In this document: positions 9,008 to 18,974 of the stretch, in pieces
How the letters are laid out: every line of letters begins with the position of its first letter
Position numbering within the stretch: the first letter of the stretch is position 1
Origin: Paenibacillus ottowii
GTDB lineage: Bacteria > Bacillota > Bacilli > Paenibacillales > Paenibacillaceae
Reading direction: 5' to 3'
Assembly: GCF_006874425.1 (NCBI RefSeq)
Contig: NZ_VIJZ01000008.1
Location: forward strand, 1-64,000
Length of the DNA stretch: 64,000 bases
Notes under the pieces: model-generated
Databases searched by the model: none
The model's input: the letters and a program-made list of their open reading frames with translations, nothing else
Told to the model about the DNA's origin: nothing
Position numbers and translations under genes: made by a program

Positions 9008-10330
9008 TTATTGCGCTTCGTCGGCAGACCATACCAGTTTGCCGTCTACCCAAGTTTTCACAGGCCAGCCTTTGAGCTTCCAGCCTGTAAAAGGAGTGTT
9101 ACGTCCTTTGCTGGCAAACGTTTGTGGATCAACTGCCTGCTCCTGCTCCAGGTCAATCATGGTCAGGTCAGCGGGTGCTCCCTCTTTCAGGCGTCCCGTA
9201 TCAAGTCGGAAGACACGCGCTGGATCAGTCGTCATACGGCGTACTAGAAAGTCCAGCGTCCATTTTCCGGTAGCTACGAATTTGGTGTACAGCAGCGGAA
9301 AGGCTGTCTCAAATCCGACGATTCCAAATGGCGCCAGCTCCATCCCTTTTGCTTTCTCTTCCTCGCTGTGTGCTGCATGGTCAGTTACGATGATATCAAT
9401 CGTACCGTCCTGCAGCCCCTCAATGCATGCCTGAACATCACGGGGGGAGCGAAGCGGTGGATTCATTTTCCAGTTGGCATCCAGTCCAGGAATATCTTCA
9501 TCGGAGAGTACCAAGTGATGCGGGCATACCTCAGCAGTGACCTTGATGCCAAAGGATTTGGCATGGCGGATCAATCGCACCGATTGCTCTGTACTTACAT
9601 GGCATACATGATAATGTGCCCCGGTTGCCTCGGATAGCAGGATGTCACGTCCAACATGGATGGCTTCAGATTCGTTGGGTATGCCTTTAAGCCCGTGACG
9701 CTTGGCAAATTCACCGTCTGTCACTGCTGCTCCTACAACCAGCGTGTTATCTTCACAGTGCGCAATGACCGGCATATCCAGCGCTTTGGCACGTGACATG
9801 GCATCCTTCATCATTTGTGCGCTTTGCACTCCGACTCCGTCATCAGTAAAGCCGATGGCACCTGCTGCCTTGAGCGCTTCAAAATCCGTCAGCTCACGTC
9901 CCAGCTCGTTTTTCGTGATGGCCGCGTAAGGAAGCACCTTGGCGAGCCCTGCTTCCTGCCCCTTTTTCAGCACCAGCTGAACTGTGTCCACATTGTCCGT
10001 CACCGGACGTGTGTTTGGCATGCAGGCAATCGTGGTAAATCCACCTTTTACCGCGGCGCGGCTGCCTGTTTCAATTGTTTCTTTATATTCAAAGCCAGGT
10101 TCTCTCAGATGCACATGCATGTCGATTAGACCGGGGATGACCAGCTTTCCCTGGGCGTCGATTTTTTCGACTTCGAGCTCTTGCCCGGATGCCCCTTCTT
10201 CCATAATGAGGCTAATCCCGGCTTCCGCATTTGCGATAGCCACAATTTTTCCGTCAGCGATGAGAATGGATTTTAATTCCGTCTCGCCCTGCTCGTTCAA
10301 TACGTTTGCATTCATAATTAATTGTTTCAT
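9008..10330 (-). CDS. pyrC: Dihydroorotase
   Basis: Zinc amidohydrolase that cyclises carbamoyl aspartate to dihydroorotate. At 440 residues it is a type I dihydroorotase of normal length. Metal ligands are visible in DMHVHLREPG (about 68-77), in the His residues of VIAHCEDN and HVCHVSTEQS, and in the catalytic Asp of IVTDHAAH (about 313). GGAGGAATATTTCAG precedes the ATG. The product would need a dihydroorotate dehydrogenase, which is not encoded in this operon. The gene sits between pyrB and carA. Confidence 0.97.
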   Translation of the reverse strand: MKQLIMNANVLNEQGETELKSILIADGKIVAIANAEAGISLIMEEGASGQELEVEKIDAQGKLVIPGLIDMHVHLREPGFEYKETIETGSRAAVKGGFTTIACMPNTRPVTDNVDTVQLVLKKGQEAGLAKVLPYAAITKNELGRELTDFEALKAAGAIGFTDDGVGVQSAQMMKDAMSRAKALDMPVIAHCEDNTLVVGAAVTDGEFAKRHGLKGIPNESEAIHVGRDILLSEATGAHYHVCHVSTEQSVRLIRHAKSFGIKVTAEVCPHHLVLSDEDIPGLDANWKMNPPLRSPRDVQACIEGLQDGTIDIIVTDHAAHSEEEKAKGMELAPFGIVGFETAFPLLYTKFVATGKWTLDFLVRRMTTDPARVFRLDTGRLKEGAPADLTMIDLEQEQAVDPQTFASKGRNTPFTGWKLKGWPVKTWVDGKLVWSADEAQ

Positions 10331-10389
10331 CTGAAATATTCCTCCGCTCAGGTTTTTTGCAACTTTTCCTACGATTCTACTGACAGCTT

Positions 10390-11304
10390 CTACAGCTTCA
10401 TTGCCCGTTCCATAACCGCCATACGGATCGGAACCCCGTTGGCCATTTGCGGGAAAATTCGCGATTGCTCGCTTTCCACCACTGCACTGTCGATCTCCAC
10501 ATTCCGATTCACTGGAGCCGGGTGCATGATAATTGTTCCGGACTTAAGGCTCGCTGCTCTTTCTTCTGTCAAACCGTACTGCTCTCGATACTCATCCGCT
10601 GAGCGCAACATTCCTTCTGCATGCCTTTCCAGCTGTACCCGCAGCATCATAACTACGTCTGCTTGCAAAGCTTCTTGCATCGGTACATAAGGAGCGTACG
10701 TTGCAAGATCAGGTGCTTGCATATTATCCGGTGCACAGAAGCTGACCTTGGCTCCGAATTTTTGCAAAGCCCACAGATTCGAGCGAGCTACACGGCTGTG
10801 AAGAATGTCTCCTATGATGGATACTCTCAAGCCTTTCAGCTCACCAAAAGTTTTGCGCATGGTGTAAAGGTCCAGCAGAGCCTGCGTTGGATGCTCATTG
10901 TTGCCGTCCCCCGCATTAACCAGCGGAATACTGACCTTCTCAGCAAGCTCTTGCAGCACTCCGGCTGGCTTTAACCGGATGACTCCAGCATCTATGCCCA
11001 TGGATTCGAGCGTACGCACCGTATCGTAGATGGACTCCCCTTTTTCCACACTGGAAGCCGCAGCGGAAAAGTTCAAAACCTGAGCGCCTAGGCGCTTCTC
11101 CGCCATTTCAAAAGAAAAGCGTGTGCGTGTACTATTTTCAAAAAACATGTTGGCCGCGAAGCGTGACTGTAGAACTGGAATCAGTTTTTGCGGCTGTGAT
11201 TCCCAGTAATGAGCACGATCCAGAATCGACTCAATTTCATTTCGACTAAGTTCTTTTAATCCGAGCAGGCTACGTTCTCTAAGTTGACTGGCTGTTGTGA
11301 TCAT
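10390..11304 (-). CDS. pyrB: Aspartate carbamoyltransferase catalytic subunit
   Basis: Joins carbamoyl phosphate and aspartate to carbamoyl aspartate. It has 304 residues, as usual for the unregulated Bacillales trimer. The carbamoyl-phosphate loop ENSTRTRFSFE lies near 56-66, with SSVEKGES near 83-90 and HPTQALLDLY near 138-147. No pyrI regulatory gene is present, so control should be transcriptional. It starts 2 bases after pyrR with a GGGGGGAA ribosome site. Confidence 0.97.
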   Translation of the reverse strand: MITTASQLRERSLLGLKELSRNEIESILDRAHYWESQPQKLIPVLQSRFAANMFFENSTRTRFSFEMAEKRLGAQVLNFSAAASSVEKGESIYDTVRTLESMGIDAGVIRLKPAGVLQELAEKVSIPLVNAGDGNNEHPTQALLDLYTMRKTFGELKGLRVSIIGDILHSRVARSNLWALQKFGAKVSFCAPDNMQAPDLATYAPYVPMQEALQADVVMMLRVQLERHAEGMLRSADEYREQYGLTEERAASLKSGTIIMHPAPVNRNVEIDSAVVESEQSRIFPQMANGVPIRMAVMERAMKL

Positions 11305-11306
11305 AC

Positions 11307-12050
<744 letters not shown>

Positions 12051-12060
12051 TTACCTTGCC

Positions 12061-12074
12061 AGCCTCACGGGACT
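12061..12074 (-). promoter_or_regulatory. PyrR RNA-binding loop
   Basis: On the transcript strand AGTCCCGTGAGGCT matches every fixed base of the PyrR site consensus ARUCCNGNGAGGYU. Flanking CCTT and AAGG can close the anti-antiterminator hairpin. Confidence 0.9.
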
Positions 12075-12169
12075 GATTTAAAGGTGCTATTCAGGATTTC
12101 CTTTGTCCTGCTTCTTATAGTGCGAGATGGCTAACCATCTCTTGGACAAAGTTCATCGCAACTACAAGA

Positions 12170-12198
12170 AGTATGACAGATTGAAAATCTCGTGTCAA
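12170..12198 (-). promoter_or_regulatory. SigA-type promoter of the pyr operon
   Basis: Minus-strand TTGACA (12193-12198), a 17-base spacer and CATACT (12170-12175). The expected start near 12163 places the whole attenuator in a leader of about 300 bases. The -35 is perfect and the -10 matches at four of six positions. Confidence 0.8.
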
Positions 12199-12293
12199 CA
12201 CCCGTTCAACCGGAACCACCGGAAGCACTTTAATAAATATACATCATATCTGTATAATTATCCATAGTTGTTTTTACCCATTCCTTGTCTCAC

Positions 12294-12320
12294 AATAAAA
12301 AAACCGCCATTTAGGCGGTC
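12294..12320 (-). terminator. Terminator after lspA-rluD
   Basis: ACCGCC and GGCGGT form a 6 bp stem with an ATTTA loop, followed on the minus strand by seven Ts. It closes the lspA-rluD unit about 50 bases after the rluD stop and insulates it from the pyr promoter. Confidence 0.85.
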
Positions 12321-12372
12321 TAAATTAATGATTTATTCAAGTTTTTGAATAGAAAAGCAGTTCATCATTGTT

Positions 12373-13344
12373 TTAGCGACTACGCAAGGACGTTAATACG
12401 TCCTCCATATCAGGAGGGATCGGTCTGCTAAATTCCAAGTATTCTCCCGTGGTTGGATGATTAAAGCCCAGTACCGCTGCATGCAGGGCTTGGCCCTCCA
12501 TACGAACTCCTTTACTGCGTCCATACATAGGATCGCCAACCAATGGGTGCCCAATGAATTTCATGTGAACACGAATTTGATGTGTGCGCCCTGTCTCCAA
12601 TTGAAGTTCAAGCAAGGTATAATCCCCCAACCGTTCAATAACGAGAAAATGGGTAACTGCATGCTTACTGTTGCGTTCCGTCACCGTAAACATTTTACGA
12701 TCACCTGCATCACGACCGATTGGAGCATCTACGGTTCCCTGGTCGTGGCTCAAATGACCGTGGACCAATGCTATATATTTCCGAGTCACACTATGATCCT
12801 TAAGCTGTGCTGCAAGTGATGCGTGGGCCTGATCATTTTTAGCAGCCATCAGCAGTCCTGATGTATCCTTATCAATACGGTGAACAATACCGGGGCGTAA
12901 TTCCCCGTTAATGCCGGAAAGATCTTGACAGTGGTACATCAGTGCGTTAACCAGTGTTCCTGAGGAGTGCCCTGGTGCAGGATGCACGACTAGACCACGT
13001 TGCTTGTTAATGACAATAACATCCGAATCTTCGTACACGACATCTAGCGGAATATTTTCCGGCTTAATATCTACACTTTCTGGCTCAGGTACCGATAGTA
13101 CAATATGATCTCCTTCAGCCAGCTTGTAGTTCGCTTTGACCGCTGCACCGTTTACCAGCACGCGACCATTCCCAATCCACAGCTGGATCTGGGAACGAGA
13201 CACATCCTTCATTTCTTCGGCGATGTATTTGTCTATCCGTGTTTTGACATCTCCCGAATCTGCCGTCCATTCCAGAGATTCACCCTCCAGTTCGTCCTCA
13301 TAAGACAGATCGGTGGATTCGCTGTTTTCATTCACTTCGTTCAT
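12373..13344 (-). CDS. RluA/RluD-family 23S rRNA pseudouridine synthase (YlyB-like)
   Basis: Converts uridine to pseudouridine in large-subunit rRNA. An N-terminal S4 RNA-binding domain (about 35-95, KTRIDKYIAEE... VLVNGAAVKANYKL) precedes the catalytic domain. The catalytic Asp is in GIVHRIDKDTSGLL, and GRTHQIRVHM follows, as in the RluD group. The start at 13344 (MNEVNENSE) has GAAGGGAAG upstream and gives 323 residues; an in-frame extension into lspA is unlikely. The acidic first 30 residues are unstructured-looking. It starts 1-4 bases from the lspA stop, as in B. subtilis lspA-ylyB. The exact uridine target cannot be told. Confidence 0.93.
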   Translation of the reverse strand: MNEVNENSESTDLSYEDELEGESLEWTADSGDVKTRIDKYIAEEMKDVSRSQIQLWIGNGRVLVNGAAVKANYKLAEGDHIVLSVPEPESVDIKPENIPLDVVYEDSDVIVINKQRGLVVHPAPGHSSGTLVNALMYHCQDLSGINGELRPGIVHRIDKDTSGLLMAAKNDQAHASLAAQLKDHSVTRKYIALVHGHLSHDQGTVDAPIGRDAGDRKMFTVTERNSKHAVTHFLVIERLGDYTLLELQLETGRTHQIRVHMKFIGHPLVGDPMYGRSKGVRMEGQALHAAVLGFNHPTTGEYLEFSRPIPPDMEDVLTSLRSR

Positions 13345-13345
13345 G

Positions 13346-13837
13346 CTATGACTTCCCTTCAACGCTATCATTGCCATTCCCTTTTTCCCGACGTGATTCC
13401 AGCAATGTATCTAAAATAATCAGTGCAACACCGATGACAATCGCCGAGTCTGCCACATTAAAAATCGGGAATGTGTAGCTTCCAAAATTGAACTGCGCAA
13501 AATCAACCACTTCTCCCGAGATAGCCCGATCTAGAAAATTACCGACCGCTCCCCCAAGCACCAAACTTAGCGCCACAGGCAGCAGCTTCTGCCCAGCTTT
13601 GACTGTTTTTCTCAGGTACCATACGATACCGATCACGACTACAATTGTAATCACGATAAAAAGCCAGCGTTGTCCTTCCAAAATCCCAAAAGCGGCTCCA
13701 CGATTACGATGGGAAGTGATTAAAAAGAAATTACCGATGACCGGTATTTGCTCATACAATTCCATCCGCGTAGCTACCAAATATTTGACTCCCTGATCAA
13801 TCAAAAAAATAATTAACGCAATACCAAAATAAATCAC
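13346..13837 (-). CDS. lspA: Lipoprotein signal peptidase (SPase II)
   Basis: Membrane aspartic protease that cuts lipoprotein signal peptides before the lipidated Cys. The 163-residue protein has four hydrophobic segments. Catalytic Asp residues lie in GNFLDRAISG (near 102) and FNVADSAIVIG (near 128), the two family signatures. Substrates in this window would include the OppA lipoprotein. First gene of the lspA-rluD pair, divergent from yteA across a 235-base gap. Confidence 0.96.
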   Translation of the reverse strand: MIYFGIALIIFLIDQGVKYLVATRMELYEQIPVIGNFFLITSHRNRGAAFGILEGQRWLFIVITIVVVIGIVWYLRKTVKAGQKLLPVALSLVLGGAVGNFLDRAISGEVVDFAQFNFGSYTFPIFNVADSAIVIGVALIILDTLLESRREKGNGNDSVEGKS

Positions 13838-14072
13838 AGTCCTTCGTCACTCCGATCCGCTTATATCCGTTGTCGAACCCATTTATTGTAGCATAAGCCT
13901 TCTCAGATCGTCCACGAGTCCCGCCGGCTATCCAGCACAGTCCATACATGGAATGAACTCGATCACATTTGATTAGAATTTCCTATGTAAAAGAGGTCTT
14001 CCCGGTGCACACTACAAGGAGCATACCTGACACAACGCAATGCATGTAAATCTTGAACAAGGAGAGGATTCC
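13838..14072. other. Divergent intergenic region between lspA and yteA
   Basis: It should contain the promoters for lspA (leftward) and yteA (rightward). The AT-rich stretch around 13960-14000 could hold the yteA promoter, but no pair close enough to consensus was found to name one. The only clear element is AAGGAGAGG before yteA. Confidence 0.4.
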
Positions 14073-14807
14073 ATGTCCCCATTGACGGAGCAACAGTTGC
14101 AGGGCTTGCGTAACGAACTGCTCGAACGCAAAAAGGAAATTGAGCATCGTTTGCAAAACAACGACCATTACGGACTCGGCGATTCTCAACGCGATCAAAC
14201 TGGTGAGCTTTCTCCCATTGATAACCATCCAGGCGATCTGGCTACCGAAACCTATGAGCGAGCCAAAGATATTTCCTTACTGGAGCATGACGAGTTTCAA
14301 TTGGAACGGATCAAATCAGCCTTGATGGCTATGGACAAGGGAACCTATGGGATCTGCGCTGCCAGCGGTAAACCCATTCCCTATGAACGCCTGCTGGCTG
14401 TTCCCTACACCATTTACTGCAAAGAATACAATCCGGAAACCGAAGTATCCAACAATCGTCCGGTAGAAGAGGAATTTCTCGCTCCTGCGTTCGGTAGAAC
14501 AAGCCTGGATGAGCGTGAAGAACAAAACGGCTTTGACGGTGAAGATGCTTGGCAGATCGTTGAAAACTGGGGTACCTCTAACTCCCCAGCCATGGCGGAA
14601 AGTGGAGAAGTCCACAGCTATGATGATATGGAAATTGAAGCCGGCGATGATAATATGGGCTTCGTAGAGCCATATGAAAGCTTTGTCGCTACTGACATTT
14701 ATGGCAGAAATGTCTCCATTGTCCGCAGTTCTATTTATCAACGATATTTAGAAGACGGTGAGGGTGAAGGTCTGCTGGAGCCAGATATGCACGAGGACGA
14801 ATCGTAA
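14073..14807 (+). CDS. yteA: YteA-family sporulation protein (TraR/DksA-like)
   Basis: A TraR/DksA-type protein of the YteA family, linked to sporulation; molecular role not established. The start at 14073 has AAGGAGAGG 5 bases upstream and gives 244 residues, as usual for YteA. An N-terminal coiled-coil-like helix (to about 70) precedes the DksA-type finger region near 95-125. In that region only two of the four zinc Cys positions remain (YGICAASG and TIYCKEY), so a standard C4 finger is not expected. An acidic C-terminal half follows with no recognised fold. It is one of only two complete chromosomal plus-strand genes besides mobile DNA. Confidence 0.85.
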   Translation: MSPLTEQQLQGLRNELLERKKEIEHRLQNNDHYGLGDSQRDQTGELSPIDNHPGDLATETYERAKDISLLEHDEFQLERIKSALMAMDKGTYGICAASGKPIPYERLLAVPYTIYCKEYNPETEVSNNRPVEEEFLAPAFGRTSLDEREEQNGFDGEDAWQIVENWGTSNSPAMAESGEVHSYDDMEIEAGDDNMGFVEPYESFVATDIYGRNVSIVRSSIYQRYLEDGEGEGLLEPDMHEDES

Positions 14808-14825
14808 GCTTAACAGTGAAACGTC

Positions 14826-15218
14826 CTAGTAGGTGGTAAGCTCTAATTGTCGCTGTACGATGCGTACAATATCAGCGATATAATCACCGATAATCGGCAA
14901 ATTCAGGGCTCCGAGCACCTGCAGCACATATATAATGGTAGCGGCAAAAAAGGTAAAACCCAGCGCGATGCCGACTCCCCTGGAAATTCCTGATATTAGA
15001 TTTAGCCAAAGTAATCGCCAAGGCTTATTCAGCAGCAAAGCGTAATCTGCAATACGTGTACGTTCCATCTGCTCTGACACAGTCCGTACCAGCTTTTCCA
15101 CACGATTTAATTTCTCTGCCTGGTCACCTGCTATTCCCTTATCTGAGGCTACGACAGCTTTTTCTCTTCTCATCCCTTTGAGATACCTTCCCTGTCTGCG
15201 CCTTGACCGTGCTGTCAT
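14826..15218 (-). CDS. DUF5665 family membrane protein
   Basis: Function unknown. The 130-residue product starts MTARSRRRQGR with a strongly basic N-terminus. It continues with a helical stretch (GDQAEKLNRVEKLVRTVSEQ) and has one hydrophobic hairpin near 80-110 (GIALGFTFFAATIIYVLQVLG) followed by an amphipathic tail. The start at 15218 has AAAAGGGGG upstream; an open extension to 15275 lacks a ribosome site. It lies convergent to yteA (18-base gap) and downstream of ileS. The family is typically found in sporulating Firmicutes near ileS; that is from memory. Confidence 0.75.
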   Translation of the reverse strand: MTARSRRRQGRYLKGMRREKAVVASDKGIAGDQAEKLNRVEKLVRTVSEQMERTRIADYALLLNKPWRLLWLNLISGISRGVGIALGFTFFAATIIYVLQVLGALNLPIIGDYIADIVRIVQRQLELTTY

Positions 15219-15357
15219 ATGCACAATCCCCCTTTTCCCATGGCTGCCCCGAACGCAGCAAACGAGCCGAAGCACGTAACGGAGGAAACCCGTTTCCGAT
15301 GCTTAGGCTCGTTTTATATGCTGCCTGTTATTGTATTATGGGACAGGGGGCTTGTAA

Positions 15358-18300
15358 TTATTCCCCAATATGAACGCCGATGGTTTTGCCGTTCACTTCT
15401 ACATGTTCTGCCGGTTCGGCTTGACCAAACGTCACAGTGGTCACCAATACGTTCTCACGCAACACAGAGTCAAAGCTTTCAATCGCCTGGCGCAGCTCGT
15501 TGTCTACATCCAACGTCAATGCCACATACTTTTCAATCGGCAGATCCAGCTTTTTACGGTAGTCTTGTACCGCGCGAACCACTTCACGTACCCAGCCCTC
15601 TTGCTCAAGCTCAGGCGTAATGTCTGTGTTCAACGCTACCGTTAAGCCATAGCCAGAAGCAGATGCGAAACCTTCCTTCGCTTTTTTCTCCACCAGCAAT
15701 TCCTCGGCTGTAACTTGCAGCTCTTCCCCTTCTGGAGAAGTCACATTCAGCACTCCTTTTTCTACAACAGAACGTGTGTCCTCCGCAGACATTCCTTTGA
15801 AAAGGTTTTGTAGGAATCCAACATTTTTGCCGTATTTCTTACCTGCTACCTTCAAATTCAGCTTCAGTGTAAAATCTACAAACCCGCTATCGTCCGTCTC
15901 CACATGGATATGCTTCACATTGATCTCATCTTTGATGATTTCCTCATAGCCACTCAGGTCAAAATCCTGATCCATAGACAGGATCAACTCAGACAACGGT
16001 TGACGCGTTTTCAAACCTGTTTCGTTACGGACATTGCGTGCTAATTCAACGACGCGACGTGCTGTTTCCATATCTCGTTCCAGTTCCAGATCAATTAAGG
16101 ATTCATTGGCAGACGGATAGTCATCCAGATGAACACTTTCCCCCTTGCTCAGGTTGAGATAAATATCCTCAGCAAGCAGCGGTGTGAACGGTGCAAGCAG
16201 CTTCGCCGTCGTTAACAGCACCTCGGTCAGTGTACGATATGCATCCAGCTTATCTTCTGTAAGCCCATTGCCCCAGAAACGATCGCGTGAACGACGGATA
16301 TACCAGTTACTCAGCTCATCCACAAACGACTCAATCGCTTTGGATGAGTTCAGGAAGTCATTGGAAGATAATGCTTTGTCCACGACCAAAATCAGGCTGT
16401 TCAGACGGGACAAAATCCAGCGATCCAACTTGTGTGCCGACGGCTTGAATGGGTGCTGTGCCGGATCATATCCGTCAATATCCGCATACAAGGTCAGAAA
16501 TGCGTGTGTATTGACAAGCGTATCTACCAGCTTCGATTTGGCTTCGCCTACGATGCCTTTGGAAAAGCGTTTGCTATTCCATGGTGCGCTGTCGGAGAGC
16601 AACGCCCAACGGAAAGCGTCTGTACCGTACTCGTCAATCACTTCCCACGGATCGATCACATTTCCCTTCGATTTGGACATTTTCTGCCCCTGCTCATCCA
16701 GTACATGGCCTGTTGCCATGACAGCTTTGTAAGGAGCCTTGCCAGTCAGCATCGTCGAAACTGCAAGCAAGCTATAGAACCAGCCACGAGTCTGGTCAAT
16801 GCCTTCACAGATCATATCTGCTGGAAATTGCTGCTTAAACGTTTCATTATTCTCAAAAGGATAATGATGCTGTGCAAACGGCATAGAGCCGCTATCGAAC
16901 CATACGTCGATAACTTCCGGTGTGCGAGTCATTTCGTATTTACCGCATTGGCTACGAACCTTGATATCATCTACATATGGTTTGTGTAGCTCGATATCCG
17001 CCGGTACGTCCCCAATCGCACGTTCTCTCAATTCAGCAATACTGTGAGGTGCGAACTGTTCTCCAGTTTCCTCACAAACCCAGATGTTGAGCGGTGTACC
17101 CCAATAGCGATCACGACTGATGTTCCAGTCCACTAGTTCCTCCAAAAACTTGCCAAAGCGTCCTTCGCGTACATGACCTGGGTACCATTCAACTTGGCTG
17201 TTGTTAGCAATCAGTTGATCCTTGATCGCAGTTGTTTTGATAAACCAGCTGTCCATCGCATAGTACAATAATGGAGTATCGCAGCGCCAGCAGAACGGAT
17301 AACTGTGCTCATATTTTTCCTTGCTGTACAACAAACCTTTTTCGGACAGCATTTTCACAATATCTACATCGCAATCTTTCACAAAACGACCTGCAAAATC
17401 AGTGATTTCAGCTACATAGTTACCTTCAAGGTCCACTACGTTGATAAACCCAACGCCATTTTCACGGCATACGCGATAGTCATCCTCACCATGTGCCGGA
17501 GCCATATGAACGATACCTGTACCGCTGGAGTCTGTTACGAACTTCGCGCCCAGAATTTGGTTACCCTTTTCCACCTGAAAATAAGTAAATGGCGGGGTAT
17601 ACGTTTGGCCAACCAGTTCTGAGCCGGACAACGTACCAATCACTTCATGATCGCCTTTAATTACGTCCTCAACCAAATTTTTGGCAACGATGTACACACC
17701 ATCTTCCTGCTTAACACGTGCGTATTCCAGCTCAGGGTTAACCGCGAGCGCCACGTGACTCGGCAAGGTCCAAGGTGTTGTCGTCCAGGCAAGTACATAT
17801 TCACCACTGCTATGCAGCTTGAATTTGGCCGTGGCACTCAGATCCTTTACATCTTTATAGCCCTGTGCAACTTCATGAGAGCTTAGCGTTGTCTGACAAT
17901 CCGGGCAATACGGACTCACACGATGACCACGATATAGCAGATCTTTTTCATGAATCGTCGCCAAAATGTTCCATACGCTCTCGATATAGTTATTGTCCAG
18001 GGTAATGTATGGATGATCGAGGTCTGTCCAGTATCCGATCGCTTCAGTTAAATCGCGCCACTGCTGCTCGTACTCGAACACGCTCGCCTTACATTTTTTA
18101 ATAAACTTCTCAACGCCATATTCTTCAATTTCAGGTTTGTGGGAGATCCCCAGTTGCTTTTGCACACCCAATTCTACTGGCAGGCCATGCGTATCCCAAC
18201 CTGCCTTACGTACGACACGGTATCCCTTCATGGTCTGATAGCGGCCAACAAAGTCCTTAATTACACGACCCAACACATGACCGATGTGCGGTTTGCCGTT

Positions 18301-18447
18301 AGCAGTTGGTGGACCCTCATAAAACACAAAATTGGGTTTTCCTTCACGATGGGTGATGGATTTACGGAATGTGTCTTCCTGCTTCCATTTGCTCAGGATG
18401 CGCAGGTCACGGGACCGTGCTTTTTCTTTGACATCCACTCTGTTCAT
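15358..18447 (-). CDS. ileS: Isoleucyl-tRNA synthetase, type 2 (eukaryotic-like)
   Basis: Charges tRNA-Ile. The 1029-residue length and the signature [18 protein letters not shown] (about 43-60, HIGH motif) match the eukaryotic-like IleRS2 group. Housekeeping B. subtilis IleRS (about 921 residues) has a DGPPYANG variant. KMSKSKGN lies near 597. The CP1 editing domain spans about 190-400 ([11 protein letters not shown]). No C-terminal CxxC zinc knuckles are present, also as in type 2. By family knowledge type 2 enzymes tolerate mupirocin. Expression is controlled by the T-box upstream (18505-18810). Confidence 0.95.
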   Translation of the reverse strand: MNRVDVKEKARSRDLRILSKWKQEDTFRKSITHREGKPNFVFYEGPPTANGKPHIGHVLGRVIKDFVGRYQTMKGYRVVRKAGWDTHGLPVELGVQKQLGISHKPEIEEYGVEKFIKKCKASVFEYEQQWRDLTEAIGYWTDLDHPYITLDNNYIESVWNILATIHEKDLLYRGHRVSPYCPDCQTTLSSHEVAQGYKDVKDLSATAKFKLHSSGEYVLAWTTTPWTLPSHVALAVNPELEYARVKQEDGVYIVAKNLVEDVIKGDHEVIGTLSGSELVGQTYTPPFTYFQVEKGNQILGAKFVTDSSGTGIVHMAPAHGEDDYRVCRENGVGFINVVDLEGNYVAEITDFAGRFVKDCDVDIVKMLSEKGLLYSKEKYEHSYPFCWRCDTPLLYYAMDSWFIKTTAIKDQLIANNSQVEWYPGHVREGRFGKFLEELVDWNISRDRYWGTPLNIWVCEETGEQFAPHSIAELRERAIGDVPADIELHKPYVDDIKVRSQCGKYEMTRTPEVIDVWFDSGSMPFAQHHYPFENNETFKQQFPADMICEGIDQTRGWFYSLLAVSTMLTGKAPYKAVMATGHVLDEQGQKMSKSKGNVIDPWEVIDEYGTDAFRWALLSDSAPWNSKRFSKGIVGEAKSKLVDTLVNTHAFLTLYADIDGYDPAQHPFKPSAHKLDRWILSRLNSLILVVDKALSSNDFLNSSKAIESFVDELSNWYIRRSRDRFWGNGLTEDKLDAYRTLTEVLLTTAKLLAPFTPLLAEDIYLNLSKGESVHLDDYPSANESLIDLELERDMETARRVVELARNVRNETGLKTRQPLSELILSMDQDFDLSGYEEIIKDEINVKHIHVETDDSGFVDFTLKLNLKVAGKKYGKNVGFLQNLFKGMSAEDTRSVVEKGVLNVTSPEGEELQVTAEELLVEKKAKEGFASASGYGLTVALNTDITPELEQEGWVREVVRAVQDYRKKLDLPIEKYVALTLDVDNELRQAIESFDSVLRENVLVTTVTFGQAEPAEHVEVNGKTIGVHIGE

Positions 18448-18504
18448 AACGTCATACTTCCTCTCTGCTCATCATTGATTGTTCTAGCGTACCAAAAAAA
18501 GCAA

Positions 18505-18540
18505 CAAAAAAAGCCCCATCCCTGTAAAAGGGACGAGACT
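18505..18540 (-). terminator. T-box terminator of ileS
   Basis: A G+C-rich stem, GTCTCGTCCC with GGGATGGGGC around TTTTACA, is followed on the minus strand by seven Ts. It lies directly downstream of the T-box sequence, as the default OFF structure should. Confidence 0.85.
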
Positions 18541-18810
18541 GTGCTCGCGTTACCACCCTGATTCCGTAAACAGACCATTCTTAAGAAGACGATCTGGTCA
18601 CGACTCTCTGAGCCCCACTCAACTTCAGCAGGGCGCCATTATAACGCATGGCAGACGGTGATTGCTTACACACGCCATAAAATCAAGCGCTTCAGCCCAC
18701 TTCTCCGGGAGGATCTTCAGTCATGTTCTGAACGTTGGCTTGCACCGGAAGGCCAACTCTCTGAGGGACAAATCATGACGTACTCGTTCCCATCAACGAA
18801 TTAAACATGT
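18505..18810 (-). promoter_or_regulatory. T-box riboswitch (Ile specifier)
   Basis: Regulates ileS by sensing uncharged tRNA-Ile. Read on the minus strand: Stem I base with GAACGAGTACG (the AGTA bulge, about 18778-18788), distal loop CAGAGAGTTGGCC with CCGGTGCAAGCC, then GAAGATCCTCCCGGAG. In this last part ATC (18712-18714) occupies the specifier position, an Ile codon. The T-box core AGGGTGGTAACGCG (18546-18559) and the terminator follow. Uncharged tRNA should stabilise the antiterminator via TGGT. The core deviates from the usual GGTACCGCG by one base. Confidence 0.92.
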
Positions 18811-18907
18811 TAAATTCATCGAAATATTAAACCAGCAACTTCGTTGCCTTGAATAACAACCATCAGCCGATAGACGGATGATCGTTGAATCCAGTATAGT
18901 ATTTACA

Positions 18908-18936
18908 GTTATAGCCTGTTTAAAGATAAAAGTCAA
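18908..18936 (-). promoter_or_regulatory. SigA-type promoter of ileS
   Basis: Minus-strand TTGACT (18931-18936), a 17-base spacer and TATAAC (18908-18913). The start near 18901 gives a leader of about 450 bases containing the T-box. Confidence 0.7.
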
Positions 18937-18974
18937 CCCTAACAAGACCTAAAAAAGCTTGTCAGAAATCAAAA

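Noticed and set aside
14316-14741. Minus-strand frame of 141 codons inside yteA
   Set aside because: Shadow of yteA without a ribosome site or recognisable domain.
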